A stretch of DNA of 48,397 nucleotides, taken from positions 1-48,397 of the forward strand of contig CAZSNT010000067.1 in NCBI GenBank assembly GCA_964607765.1, written 5' to 3'. Under the pieces are notes generated by a model that was not told the origin of the DNA, made no database searches, and saw only the letters and a program-made list of their open reading frames with translations. Positions 32,115 to 41,225 of this stretch are shown piece by piece; the stretch's first letter is position 1, and each line of letters opens with the position of its first letter. Position numbers and translations under genes: made by a program. Origin of the DNA: CAZSNT01 sp964607765 (GTDB lineage Bacteria; Verrucomicrobiota; Lentisphaeria; Oligosphaerales; JABHEG01).

Positions 32115-34519
32115 AGAAGATCTACTTCTCGATGACGACGCATCCGAACATGAACTACGACCGGTCGCTGCGGTCCGTGATCTGGGAGGAGTTCCCCAAG
32201 CTCTACCGGCTGTACCTGAACTACCTGCGCGACAATCCGCCGCTGAAGAGCCACATGCAGTTGCCGCCGCAGACATTGCTGTCGCTGAAGCAGTGTGCTC
32301 CGGACGTGGTCGAACTGGCGCAGCAGATCCGGGCCGAAGGGCGGTTGGAGTTCATGGGCACGTTCTTCAGCGAGTCGCTGGCCCAGTGTCAGGACGGCAT
32401 GAGCGTGCTGGATGCGGCCGAACTGGGCTGCGGCATTGCCGCGGCGGAGTTGGACGCGGAGTTGGAAGGGTTTTTCCTCCAGGAGATCGCCTACACATCA
32501 CAGTTGCCTGCTGTCATTGACCGGCTCGGCGTGCAGTGGACGATCATCCGAGACTGGGAGGACAGTCTGAAGCCGTTCTGGGCGGAGGGCCTGGACGGCA
32601 CGCGCTGCGTGGCCGTGCCCATGCTCGAAGCCGCACAACGCAGCGCGATCTGCCAGAATCCGGACCTGCTGCCGGACAACACGCTGTTGATCACGCACTG
32701 CGACATGGAGATTCCACGCGCAATCCGCGTCATGCACGACCTCGAACAGCGCCTGCGTGACGACGCGGGGTTCGAGACCGAATGGTGTTTCGTCAGCGAG
32801 TACATCGACAAGGTGGGCGTCGAGGGCGTGAAGCGGGTAACGCCGTGCACGAACAAACAGGAGGGCCGGACGGAGTCGCCCAGCTACACGCGCTGGTGCG
32901 GCGACCACCTGAGCATGGCGGTGCACAAGGCCACGCTCGATGCCATGGAGGCACGGCGCACGGCATCGCTGGCGGCGTTCGGTGGTGGCGACTGCGGGGC
33001 TGGGGCGGCAGCCGATGTCCCTGCCACACGGCCCTACACCACGTGGGAAGTGGAGCAGCCGTGGCTCTATCCGGAATTGGTCAACGCCTATCATCCCAGC
33101 GGCGGGAACGCGCCGTCGCCGTTCCGGCAGCTGGCGGCTCTGATTGCCTGGGGCTGCAATTCGGACGGCCGCGGCTGGTACCCGTTGCTGGAGCGGCGTT
33201 CCGAGCGCACGGACAGTTTCCGCGAAGCGGAGCTGATAGCGGACAGCATCACTCACGCGTGCGTGGCGCCGGACGAGGCAAGCCAGGAATCCGGGCCGGG
33301 GTTGATGCTGGTCAACCCGCACGGTGTCCACGCGGCGGTCTGGCACACCGTGCGGGCGCCCCGGAAGCTCTCCTACCTGGACGCAAACGGGCACGATGCG
33401 GTGAAGCTGATCCGTCGCGACGGCAACCGGTGGGAGCACTTGCTCCGCGTCGACGCTCCCGCCTATGCGGCAGCCGCACTGCGCGCAGTGCGGAGTTCGC
33501 AGCCCACGGGTATTGAGCAGGCGGGGAACTCGGTGTCGAACGGCACGCTTGCCGCGACGTTCGAGGACGGGCTGCTCCGGATTCGCCAGGACGGGCATCC
33601 GGACATGACACTTGGGCTCGATCCGTTCCGGGTCTGCGTGAAGAGCATCGACAGGGAACTGCGGGATCTCAACCCGGAAGGTGGCTGGCGGGTAGCGATC
33701 GTGCCCGGGCAGTTTCCGCGTTTGATCGCATGCCGGCAGATCGACTACCACATTCATTTCCGTGCCGAGTACACACTGGACGGGAGCCGTGCTTTTGCCG
33801 ACTGGCGGTTCTGGTTCACCTATCCCACGCTGGTGGACACCCTGGACGACTTCGACGCTGACGGTCCCAAAACGGATTTCAGCCCCGGCGGGCTCTGTGC
33901 CTCACTGGCAACGGGCGCTTCCGGCGCAGTCTGGTACGACGTACCGTTCGGCGTGGTGCAGCACCCGAATCCGGCGGAGTCGTTCGTGGCGCCGTTGACG
34001 CACGCGTTCGTGGCCGGTGACGAGGGCGGCGCGGCCATCGTCACGCAGGGCGGATCGCAGTCGTTCAAAGCGGATGCCGCGGCCGGGCGCATTGGGGTCT
34101 GCATGGGCAAATCGATCACGAGCGGGGGCCGACGCAAGCTGCAGCACTGGTCCGGTGAGACAGTCGACGACTTCGGCTGCGACACGGACTGGTACAAGGA
34201 GTTCTTCTACGGGGAGTTGCAGCACCGATTCGCGGTCCAGCCGTTCGCGGGCGACTGGCGGCAGCTTGCCCTGCCGAATCTCTGCCGCGCCCTGGCGCAC
34301 GGCCCCAGGATCCTGGAGACGCTGGAAGCCGGCATGGGCACGCAGCAGTTGGCGCAACTCACGCCGCTCAATGTGCGCCTTGTCGGACTCGAGCCGGACA
34401 CGGGCCGCATCGTGCTGTGTGAGATGTGCGGACTGAAGACGGACTACCGGCTCGAGGTGGGCGGGACAACGCACACAGGCACGGTCGGGCCGTTCGGGAT
34501 CGTGGAAGTCGATGCGTGA
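32111..34519 (+). CDS. Large glycosidase-like protein (GH38/GH57-type barrel suspected)
   Basis: This is an 802-residue protein without a signal peptide. The N-terminal half (YFSMTTHPNMNYDRS, FSESLAQCQDG near 90, VQWTIIRDWED, LITHCDMEIPRAI) resembles the seven-stranded barrel of GH38/GH57 enzymes and polysaccharide-deacetylase-like folds. The second half (from about residue 400: LMLVNPHGVHAAVW, VSNGTLAATFEDGLLRI, YHIHFRAEYTLDGSRAFADWRFWFTYPT) looks like the beta-sandwich region of GH38 alpha-mannosidase-type proteins. AGGAG lies 5 bases before the ATG at 32111. It overlaps nfo by 4 bases. The family cannot be fixed by eye; a glycoside hydrolase acting on an intracellular or imported glycan is the best guess. 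Confidence 0.6.
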   Translation: MKKIYFSMTTHPNMNYDRSLRSVIWEEFPKLYRLYLNYLRDNPPLKSHMQLPPQTLLSLKQCAPDVVELAQQIRAEGRLEFMGTFFSESLAQCQDGMSVLDAAELGCGIAAAELDAELEGFFLQEIAYTSQLPAVIDRLGVQWTIIRDWEDSLKPFWAEGLDGTRCVAVPMLEAAQRSAICQNPDLLPDNTLLITHCDMEIPRAIRVMHDLEQRLRDDAGFETEWCFVSEYIDKVGVEGVKRVTPCTNKQEGRTESPSYTRWCGDHLSMAVHKATLDAMEARRTASLAAFGGGDCGAGAAADVPATRPYTTWEVEQPWLYPELVNAYHPSGGNAPSPFRQLAALIAWGCNSDGRGWYPLLERRSERTDSFREAELIADSITHACVAPDEASQESGPGLMLVNPHGVHAAVWHTVRAPRKLSYLDANGHDAVKLIRRDGNRWEHLLRVDAPAYAAAALRAVRSSQPTGIEQAGNSVSNGTLAATFEDGLLRIRQDGHPDMTLGLDPFRVCVKSIDRELRDLNPEGGWRVAIVPGQFPRLIACRQIDYHIHFRAEYTLDGSRAFADWRFWFTYPTLVDTLDDFDADGPKTDFSPGGLCASLATGASGAVWYDVPFGVVQHPNPAESFVAPLTHAFVAGDEGGAAIVTQGGSQSFKADAAAGRIGVCMGKSITSGGRRKLQHWSGETVDDFGCDTDWYKEFFYGELQHRFAVQPFAGDWRQLALPNLCRALAHGPRILETLEAGMGTQQLAQLTPLNVRLVGLEPDTGRIVLCEMCGLKTDYRLEVGGTTHTGTVGPFGIVEVDA

Positions 34520-34882
34520 TGCAGGAGCTCTGGGGCTTGGCCTACGGATGCAGGAAGAGCCCACGGATGTGGGGAGCATTTGCTGGGGGGGCGTTCGACC
34601 TGCCTTGTCGGCGTCACGAAGTCACCGAGTCATGAAGTCACCGGGGCGGTCGCTGGTGTGGGCTTGGGCGATCGTGCCCGTGCCCCTGCCCCTGCCCGAC
34701 TCCGGCAAACGCGATCGAGCTCTCGGGCACGGGCACGGGCTCGGGCACGTTGGGAGACTCGCCTCACGTGAGGGGTTGCCCTTGGTGCGTTGGGCACAAT
34801 GGGGGCCAGCCCTGGCCGGTTGCCTGGAGCCGCCTCGATTCGCTCGGTTCCATCGACGCTCACTGAAGGCTGAGTCTGGCGC
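34520..34882. other. 363-bp convergent intergenic region with mirrored hexamer runs
   Basis: No gene is supported between the converging glycosidase-like and sulfatase genes. It contains four TGCCC(G/C) hexamers (34675-34698) and, 25 bases later, four CGGGC(A/T) hexamers (34724-34747) on the same strand, which are inverted copies and could form a long GC hairpin that may stop transcription from either side. Confidence 0.6.
34673..34749. repeat. Inverted hexamer arrays
   Basis: CGTGCC, CGTGCC, CCTGCC, CCTGCC on the left and CGGGCA, CGGGCA, CGGGCT, CGGGCA on the right face each other across 25 bases. No T-run follows on either strand. Confidence 0.75.
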
Positions 34883-36907
34883 TCAAGGCAGCTCTTCCAC
34901 TCTGACGTCCGCGAACTGAACGGTCTGTTTCTTCCCGCCAAGGTGGCAGGTGAGAAGCGTGCCGCCTGCTTTGTACTCGTCTTTGCCTTCCGTAACCAGC
35001 TCCACCTTTTGCCATGCGGAGCCGACCTTGACCCGTTTTCCGGCCAGCTTCGTGTAGGGCTTGCCGTTCTGCTGGAAGCTGGCGCTGAATTCGGCGCCGT
35101 CCTCACTACGGCAGGTGAAGCTCAGCCGGTACTTCCTGCCCCGCTCAACCGGGATCATGACGGGCCGTTTGTAGGCTGCCCCGGAGGGCTTTTTCGGTAC
35201 GGCCGTGATGGTCACGGCGAGCGCCTCACTGAACGGTTGGCCGGACACGGGCGTGGGGCTCGTCGACACGTGCGTGCCGCCCCCGTTGAGCTGCACGCCG
35301 CCGATGCCGTGCACGATGGCGGCCGCTCGGGCTTTGGCGTAATCCCCCGTGTGTTGCGCCACGTTCATCTGCTTGAGGATCGCTTCGAAACGGTCGACCA
35401 CTGCGGCGAAGTCGGTGTTTGACGCTTGGTTCACGGTCTCATGCGGATCGGTCTGGTAGTCGTAGAGCTCCTGTGCGACCAACAGCCCGGAGCGTTCGCC
35501 TTTGCGGTAGTTCATCTGCACCCACTTGACGTAGCGATAGCGCCGGTCGCGCAGCGTGTAGCCCATCACGGGCTGACCATCGAAGCCACGCGGGTACTGC
35601 GAGAGGATGGCGTCGCGGACCGACGCCGCGGGATTCGACATGAGTGGGACGAGGCTTTTGCCCTGCAGCACCGGGGGAACGGGTAACCCGGCCAGGTCAC
35701 AGAGCGTGGGGAACACGTCGACGAACCCGGTGGGGGCGTCCGTCTTGCCGCCTTTCGGCTTGCCCGGTGCGGCGATGATGAGTGGGGAGCGTACGGCCTG
35801 CTCGAAGTTGGAGTGTTTGCACCACATTGCATGATCGCCGAGGTGCCAGCCGTGATCGCCCCACAGGCAGACGATCGTGTTGTCCGCAATGCCGAGGGCA
35901 TCGAGCTTGTCCAGGAGCTTGCCGACCTGTGCATCGATGTAGCTGACGCAGGCGCGGTAGCCGTGGATCAAGGTAATCTGCTGCTCGGGCGTCAGGTCAC
36001 CGGTCCGCGGCATGTCGCTGTAAGACCGCAGCTCGCCGGAGGTGTGGTAGGCGAGTTCCGGTCCGTCCTTGGCGCGTTCCTGAAAGGGATGCACATCGAT
36101 GCTGCCCCGATCGTAAAGATCCCAGTATTTCTTGGGCGCGACAAAGGGCAGGTGCGGCTTCTGGAACCCGACGGAGAGGAAAAAGGGCTTTTTGCCGGCA
36201 GCCAGTTTCTCGAGCAGTCTGCAGCCGGCCTTGGCCAAGGCGCCGTCGTTGTAGGCGTCATCGGGCACATCCATGCATTCGGTGGCGGGCGCCGCCATGG
36301 GACCGGCTGCTTCGGTCATGGCCCGCTTGCGCGCACTGCCGCTGCTGAATGTCCTGCCTTTGACCGCTTCGCGCGCCTTGGCGGCGACTTTGCGGGTCTC
36401 CGCATTGTGGTAGCCGCCCGACGGGCGCGGCATGCCGGATGCGAACACGAACTTCTCCGAGCCGTAGGGGATTGACCAGGACGGCGCGTCCGCCTTCTTG
36501 TCCACACACCGGTAGTCGTAGGTCTTGCCGACGCCTGTTGTTTCGTATCCCTGCTGAATGAGGTACTGCGGCATGGCCAGCACGTCCGGATTCACGTCGC
36601 GCATCCGTGTTTTCAGATCCCAGACACCGGTCGAATCGGGGTACAGCCCGGTCATGAGACTGGCGCGTGTGGGGCCGCACACAGCCTGCTGGCAGGCGTT
36701 GTTCAGGAACACGGTGCCCTGGGCGGCGAGCCGATCGATATTCGGTGTCAGGATCTCGTTTACGCCGTAGCAGTTCAGCAGCGGTTTGAGGTCGTCCACG
36801 GGAATCATGAGAATGTTCGGCTTCCGGCGGGGCGCACCGAGCACGGGGGATATGGAAGAACCGGCAGCGAAAGCCGCGGCGGTTGCCATGAATTCACGTC
36901 TGCGCAT
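34883..36907 (-). CDS. Tat-exported iduronate-2-sulfatase-like sulfatase with C-terminal beta domain
   Basis: This is a 674-residue sulfatase. The N-terminus MRRREFMATAAAFAAGSS is a twin-arginine-type signal, unlike the Sec-type signals of the other exported sulfatases here. The catalytic domain starts NILMIPVDDLKPLLNCYG, and the core is Cys77-Gly-Pro-Thr-Arg81 with Thr in place of Ser. VDDL, NACQQAVCGPTRASLMTG and PDSTGVWDL are typical of the iduronate-2-sulfatase-like group. After about residue 545 there is an extra 120-residue beta-rich domain (PVERGRKYRLSFTCRSEDGAEFSASF, VQFADVRVEELP) that resembles carbohydrate-binding modules of the CBM4/9 type. Folded export by Tat would suit an already matured formylglycine. 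The substrate is likely a sulfated glycan. Confidence 0.9.
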   Translation of the reverse strand: MRRREFMATAAAFAAGSSISPVLGAPRRKPNILMIPVDDLKPLLNCYGVNEILTPNIDRLAAQGTVFLNNACQQAVCGPTRASLMTGLYPDSTGVWDLKTRMRDVNPDVLAMPQYLIQQGYETTGVGKTYDYRCVDKKADAPSWSIPYGSEKFVFASGMPRPSGGYHNAETRKVAAKAREAVKGRTFSSGSARKRAMTEAAGPMAAPATECMDVPDDAYNDGALAKAGCRLLEKLAAGKKPFFLSVGFQKPHLPFVAPKKYWDLYDRGSIDVHPFQERAKDGPELAYHTSGELRSYSDMPRTGDLTPEQQITLIHGYRACVSYIDAQVGKLLDKLDALGIADNTIVCLWGDHGWHLGDHAMWCKHSNFEQAVRSPLIIAAPGKPKGGKTDAPTGFVDVFPTLCDLAGLPVPPVLQGKSLVPLMSNPAASVRDAILSQYPRGFDGQPVMGYTLRDRRYRYVKWVQMNYRKGERSGLLVAQELYDYQTDPHETVNQASNTDFAAVVDRFEAILKQMNVAQHTGDYAKARAAAIVHGIGGVQLNGGGTHVSTSPTPVSGQPFSEALAVTITAVPKKPSGAAYKRPVMIPVERGRKYRLSFTCRSEDGAEFSASFQQNGKPYTKLAGKRVKVGSAWQKVELVTEGKDEYKAGGTLLTCHLGGKKQTVQFADVRVEELP

Positions 36908-37036
36908 GATGCTCTCCTGTCGTCAGTCTGCAGGGCTGGCGTGCTGCGGCAACATAACGCCGTGACGTGGGGAATTCTGCCTGGCGCCAGGGCGGCGCCT
37001 CTTCCCTGGAGCCGCCGAGCCCCAGGGGAGGATGCC

Positions 37037-37105
37037 GGAGCCGTGCTGGTGCGCGGCGGCCCCAGGGGAAAGGATCGGAGCCGTGCTGGTGCGCGGCGGC
37101 CCCAG
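37037..37105. repeat. 29-bp direct repeat with 40-bp period
   Basis: Two identical 29-bp copies (37037-37065 and 37077-37105) begin GGAGCCGTGCTGGTGCGCGG and are preceded by a partial third copy ending near 37026. They fill the gap between the diverging sulfatase start and the cytochrome gene end. No terminator is visible for the cytochrome operon. Confidence 0.85.
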
Positions 37106-37133
37106 CCGGCAAGAAGTCGGGCGTTCGTTCCGG

Positions 37134-38474
37134 CTACGGCGTGTTGGCGCCGTATCTGTCGTCGTAGAAAGACTTGATCTTGTTGCGTTCTTCCGGCGAC
37201 AGGGCGGCCTTGAACCACTTGTGCTCCGGCCGTGCGAGCACCTCTGCCGTGACGCCGGGCTGCAGGTGTTCAGCTTCCTCCACGAACTCCATGTAGAAGC
37301 GCTCCGCGATCTCGTAGAAGCCGTGCCACTGCACGTAGTCGGGCCCCATCATGGCCAGGCCGTTCCGGGCCCGACGCCCTTCGTGGTGCCAGAGATAGAA
37401 GTAGGTCCACTCGATTTTCTCGTTGAACGGGGTCGCGTCCACTTTGCCGGCTTTCTTGAGCTTGCCGAGGATGTCCTTGGCGGGTTTGGCGAACTTGTTG
37501 TTGTAGAGCTCCACGCCGGCATCGAACTGTTTGTAGAAGTTCTTCACATAGTTCGGGTTATGGCAGTTATTGCAGACTTCCTGCATGCTCTTGCGCTTTT
37601 GCTCCCAGTCCTTGGTGTGGAACGACACAGCCGCCCTGATGTTCCAGGACAGGCGCTGCCCGATGTCGTGGGTCCGCGGCTGGTTCGGTGTGGCCGACAC
37701 GTGGCAGGTCGCGCACACGGGAGCGGCACTGTAGTCGACGCCGACGACCCAGGTCGACTTGTCCATGTTCATCTCGTCTTCATGACTGTGATAGGCGATG
37801 GCGTGTTTTGACTCCTCGTAGACCTCTTTCTGCGGATGGTCGGGGCCCATGTGACAGCGACCGCACGTTTCGGGGGCCCGCGCCTGCGCGACCGAGAAAT
37901 CGTGCCGGGAATGGCATGCGGAGCAGCTGCCGGCGGTCCCATCGGGATTGATCCGACCGATGCCGAAATTGGGCCAAGTGGCGGGGTGCAGCAATCCGTT
38001 GTCCAGGACCTTGACTGTGGAGCCGTGGCACTGCTGGCATCCCGAGACGCTGGCGCCGACACCTTCGACTACCTCGCCGAGGAAATTGTCCAGGGACCCG
38101 AGCACTTCGCCGCCTTTCGCGTGATGCGATGCGAGGAACTGCTGTGTCTCCGTCTCGTGGCACTGGCCGCAGTCCTTCGGCGAGACGATGACCGAAACGG
38201 TGGCGCCAAAGTGCTTCTGGGCATCCGGGTCCGCCGCCTGCGCGCCGTGGCACTCGTAGCACCCAACCCCGGCCGCGGCGTGCCCGCTGGTACGCCACGA
38301 CGCCACAACGCCCGGCGTCTTCTTGGTGTGACAGCGCACGCAGCGCATGGACTCATGCACCACGACGGCGTCAGAGGTCATGACCACGCCGTCCGGTGCG
38401 TGCGGCTTGAACAGCACGACGACCTGGACAGCGGTAACTGTGATGAGAGTAAGTACAAGTAGCAGTGTTCTCAT
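37134..38474 (-). CDS. Membrane-anchored octaheme hydroxylamine-oxidoreductase-like cytochrome
   Basis: This 446-residue periplasmic cytochrome is held by an N-terminal helix (LLLVLTLITVTAVQVVVLF, residues 4-22). It has eight CxxCH sites starting at Cys45, 72, 102, 146, 184, 204, 254 and 301, the number and rough spacing of the HAO family, which oxidises hydroxylamine or, in reductive members, reduces nitrite or hydroxylamine. After the last heme, MMGPDYVQWHGFYE (Tyr380) occupies the region where oxidative HAOs carry the tyrosine cross-linked to the active-site heme. Whether this is the same tyrosine needs alignment. GAGGA precedes the ATG at 38474. It follows the ferritin-like and Rnf/Nqr genes, so it probably exchanges electrons with that complex. 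Confidence 0.85.
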   Translation of the reverse strand: MRTLLLVLTLITVTAVQVVVLFKPHAPDGVVMTSDAVVVHESMRCVRCHTKKTPGVVASWRTSGHAAAGVGCYECHGAQAADPDAQKHFGATVSVIVSPKDCGQCHETETQQFLASHHAKGGEVLGSLDNFLGEVVEGVGASVSGCQQCHGSTVKVLDNGLLHPATWPNFGIGRINPDGTAGSCSACHSRHDFSVAQARAPETCGRCHMGPDHPQKEVYEESKHAIAYHSHEDEMNMDKSTWVVGVDYSAAPVCATCHVSATPNQPRTHDIGQRLSWNIRAAVSFHTKDWEQKRKSMQEVCNNCHNPNYVKNFYKQFDAGVELYNNKFAKPAKDILGKLKKAGKVDATPFNEKIEWTYFYLWHHEGRRARNGLAMMGPDYVQWHGFYEIAERFYMEFVEEAEHLQPGVTAEVLARPEHKWFKAALSPEERNKIKSFYDDRYGANTP

Positions 38475-38484
38475 AGGTTCGTCC

Positions 38485-38919
38485 TCACAACCCTCGCATG
38501 CTTTTGAGCTGCTCTTCATGCTCGGCCTCGAAACGGGCGAGGCCCTCGATGAACTGCTGCAGTTCGCCGGTTACGAATCTGGCAACATTGTGATAGGCTT
38601 CTTTGGCCCGTCGTTCCCGTTCCACGCCGAGCTCGATCATCTCGGCGAGCCCGCACGGTGTGGCAGGCAGATCGGGCATGGCTGCGGTCAGGTCCGGCAC
38701 GAACTGGATGATGCCCGTCAGGCTTCCCAAGTCCAAGCCACGCAGGGCCTGTTCGTGCGCGAGTTCCTGCTTCTCGAGCAGCACGGCCAGCTCGCGAGCC
38801 GCGCCCGTGCACTGTGTCTGCATGGCGCGGTAGAACGCCGCGGACTGCTGCTCGAACACGATCGCCCGTTCCACGAATTCCCGGCAGGTCACGTAGGATG
38901 AGCCGTCAGAACTTGTCAT
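38485..38919 (-). CDS. Ferritin-like (rubrerythrin-type) diiron protein
   Basis: This is a 144-residue four-helix protein. Diiron ligands are visible with rubrerythrin-like spacing: Glu23 (EQQSAAFYRAM), Glu52-x2-His55 (ELAHE), Glu100/Glu103 (GVERERRAKEAYH) and Glu131-x2-His134 (EAEHEEQL). The rubredoxin domain of classical rubrerythrin is absent. No signal peptide is seen, so it is cytosolic. It overlaps the end of the nqrF gene by 14 bases and precedes the octaheme gene by 10. It may detoxify peroxide or reactive nitrogen species using electrons from NqrF, or store iron for heme loading. Both are inferences. Confidence 0.75.
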   Translation of the reverse strand: MTSSDGSSYVTCREFVERAIVFEQQSAAFYRAMQTQCTGAARELAVLLEKQELAHEQALRGLDLGSLTGIIQFVPDLTAAMPDLPATPCGLAEMIELGVERERRAKEAYHNVARFVTGELQQFIEGLARFEAEHEEQLKSMRGL

Positions 38920-39985
38920 ACCAAATCCTCTCTGCCGGGACCCCCGCCGACTTCAGCACGTCTGTCACAGCTTCGATCATGATGGGCGGACCGCACAGGT
39001 AGGCTTCCGACTGCTCGCCCTCGCCCAGAAACCGCTCCATCACGCTGTGAATGAACCCGGTCTCACCGGCCCAGGCGGGCTCGGCATCGGAGAGAGCCGG
39101 GAAGTAGTGGAAGTTCTCGTGCGCCTCCGCCAATGCGGCGAATTCGTCGTGATCGTAGAGGTCGGCGGTTGTGCGCGCACCGTAGTACAGATCCAGGCGA
39201 CGGTGCCGCTGGTGGTCACGCCAGTACATCACGATCGACTTGAGCGGGGCAAGCCCCACGCCGCCGGCCACGCAGACGATCCGGCGGTGCGAGTCGGTGC
39301 GCAGGAAGAAGTCGCCATACGGCCCGGACAGGTCGAGTTCCTCGCCGACCGCGAGTGAATGCAGGTACCCCGACCCCAATCCGTCCGGGATTCTCTTCAC
39401 GTTCAGCTCGACTTCGCCGGCGTCGTCGGGATGCGACGCCATGGAGTAGGCACGGAAGTCCGTGCCGCCGTCGTGGTCTATGCGGACCTGCACATACTGC
39501 CCGGGTTTGTAGTCCAGTGTCGTTGGTTCGAGCAGCTTGATGCGCAGGCGCCGAATGTCGGAGGTGACAGGCTCAGACAGGGCGATCTGGCCGCGGTACT
39601 CCTGAATCTCGAGATACTCGGGCGGAATCTCGATCCGCATGTCCGTTTTGACCTTGAGCTGACAGGCCAGCCTGAAGCCTTGCCGGCTCTCACTCGATGT
39701 CAGGATCAGCGCTTCCGTGGCCAAAGGCGGTCCGGCGCCGTCGAGAATGCGCACCTTGCAGTAGCCACACGTGCCCTTGCCGCCGCAGGCAGAGGGAATG
39801 AAGTACTTGTTCTCCAGCAGCGACCGCAGCAGCGACTTGCCGCCCTGGATGTGGAACTCCTTGTCCTCGTTGATTGTGATCCGGCACAGACCGTAGTTCG
39901 ACAGCACGCGGTCCATGAAGATGATCAGCAGGCCGATCACCAGCGCGAAGCCGTTCATGAACAGTAGTGCGTTGACGACGATCAC
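38906..39985 (-). CDS. nqrF: NqrF-type NADH dehydrogenase subunit
   Basis: This 359-residue subunit is the NADH entry module of Na+-translocating NADH:quinone reductase. It has an N-terminal membrane helix (5-25), a [2Fe-2S] plant-type ferredoxin domain with Cys67, Cys73, Cys76 and Cys108, an FAD-binding RAYSMAS (178-184), a pyridine-nucleotide GGVGLAP near 247, and a late CGPPIMIEA. It is about 45 residues shorter than typical NqrF. Here it follows an RnfA-type subunit and takes the place where RnfB would be expected. The ORF overlaps both neighbours (4 bases with rnfA, 14 with the ferritin-like gene). Confidence 0.93.
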   Translation of the reverse strand: MIVVNALLFMNGFALVIGLLIIFMDRVLSNYGLCRITINEDKEFHIQGGKSLLRSLLENKYFIPSACGGKGTCGYCKVRILDGAGPPLATEALILTSSESRQGFRLACQLKVKTDMRIEIPPEYLEIQEYRGQIALSEPVTSDIRRLRIKLLEPTTLDYKPGQYVQVRIDHDGGTDFRAYSMASHPDDAGEVELNVKRIPDGLGSGYLHSLAVGEELDLSGPYGDFFLRTDSHRRIVCVAGGVGLAPLKSIVMYWRDHQRHRRLDLYYGARTTADLYDHDEFAALAEAHENFHYFPALSDAEPAWAGETGFIHSVMERFLGEGEQSEAYLCGPPIMIEAVTDVLKSAGVPAERIWYDKF

Positions 39986-40560
39986 AGGTTTGCCACCCCC
40001 GAAAAACCAATGAAAGCTAGCGCCATCAGGCCCGCCAGGATGGCCGTGATCCCGGCATCCTCAAAGTTGGACAGCGGATCGGCGAACACGAGCCGTTTGC
40101 GCAGCGCCCCCATGGTGATGATCGCCAGCATCCAGCCGATGCCGGAGCCGAAGCTGTAGGCAACCGTCTGCCAGAACGGCAACGCACGCAGGACCATGAA
40201 CAGGGAGATGCCCAGAATGGCGCAGTTGACGGTGATCAGCGGCAGGAAGATACCGAACGCCTGGTGCAGCCCGGGCGTGTACCGGTCCATCACGAGCTCC
40301 AGCACCTGCACGATGGTTGCGATGGTCACGATGAACACGAGGAACTGCAGGAATGACAGGCCCATGGGCACGAGCAGGAACGTGTTGATCAGCCAGTTGG
40401 CAGTTGCCGTGATAGTCATGACACAGGTCACCGCAACGCCCATACCGGCAGCGACCCGGATGTCACGCGAAATGGTGACGAACGGGCACATGCCCAGGAA
40501 ATAGGTCAGGGCTATGTTGCTGGTGAGGATCGAGGCGAACAGGATCAGCAGGTACCGCAT
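39982..40560 (-). CDS. rnfA: RnfA/NqrE membrane subunit
   Basis: This 192-residue protein has six TM helices. It matches RnfA/NqrE with SNIALTYFLGMCPF near the start and FGIFLPLITVNCAILG in the middle. Cys25 and Cys113 are the conserved residues that, with two from RnfE/NqrD, bind the intramembrane [2Fe-2S] cluster. Normal length. Parts read more like NqrE (LELVMDRY.P) and others like RnfA (CPF, FILVIA-type region), so the exact orthology is unsettled. It overlaps rnfE by 16 bases. Confidence 0.92.
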   Translation of the reverse strand: MRYLLILFASILTSNIALTYFLGMCPFVTISRDIRVAAGMGVAVTCVMTITATANWLINTFLLVPMGLSFLQFLVFIVTIATIVQVLELVMDRYTPGLHQAFGIFLPLITVNCAILGISLFMVLRALPFWQTVAYSFGSGIGWMLAIITMGALRKRLVFADPLSNFEDAGITAILAGLMALAFIGFSGVANL

Positions 40561-41222
40561 GCGTCACACCCTCCCCTGTCTTGTCTGCTCTTGAGCGTGT
40601 TGACGACCAGAATGAAGACGCCGAGCGCGAAGAACGCACCCGGAGGAATCGAGAAAAGCTGCATGGCCGCCATGCCTTCCGGGACGACCTTGACCCCGAA
40701 CACGCTCCCGAACCCCAGGATTTCCCGGAAGAACGCGATAGTCATCAGACTGAATGTGTAGCCCGCGCCGACGCCCAGGGAATCGGCGACCGAGACAGCC
40801 ACCGTGTTGTTGACGGCGAACGCTTCGGCCCGGCCCATGATGATGCAGTTGGTGATGATCAGGGCCACGTAGGGGCCAAGCGCGCGGCTGATATCGGGCA
40901 GCAGGATTTTCAGCACCATGTCGACCGTGATCACGAGCGAGGATACGATCATCATGTAAGTGATCATCCGCACCCTGTCCGGGATCAGCTGGCGCAGAGC
41001 GGACACGATCGCGGAGTTCGCTACGAGCACGAGTGTGACCGAGACGCTCATGACCAGCGCGTTCGACATCAGGTTGGTCACGGCCAGCGTGGAACAGAGC
41101 CCCAGCATCATCCCGAAAATCGGATTGTTGTGCCAGACGCCCTCGGAGAAAACCGCCCACGCTTTCGTCTTGAACAGGCGGTAGCCCTTCTTGGGCACGC
41201 GGAGTTGGACCTGGTCCGCCAT
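40545..41222 (-). CDS. rnfE: RnfE/NqrD membrane subunit
   Basis: This 225-residue six-TM protein pairs with RnfA/NqrE. It has SEGVWHNNPIFGMMLGLCSTLAVTN and ALGPYVALIITNCIIMGRAEAFA; Cys43 and Cys126 are the cluster ligands. The pattern is closer to RnfE than NqrD. Odd feature: the C-terminus ends in a Cys-rich GGCDACGTC, encoded in the stretch overlapping the rnfA start, which is not a usual part of the family and might bind a metal or be a by-product of the overlap. Confidence 0.92.
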   Translation of the reverse strand: MADQVQLRVPKKGYRLFKTKAWAVFSEGVWHNNPIFGMMLGLCSTLAVTNLMSNALVMSVSVTLVLVANSAIVSALRQLIPDRVRMITYMMIVSSLVITVDMVLKILLPDISRALGPYVALIITNCIIMGRAEAFAVNNTVAVSVADSLGVGAGYTFSLMTIAFFREILGFGSVFGVKVVPEGMAAMQLFSIPPGAFFALGVFILVVNTLKSRQDRGGCDACGTC

Positions 41223-41225
41223 GGC

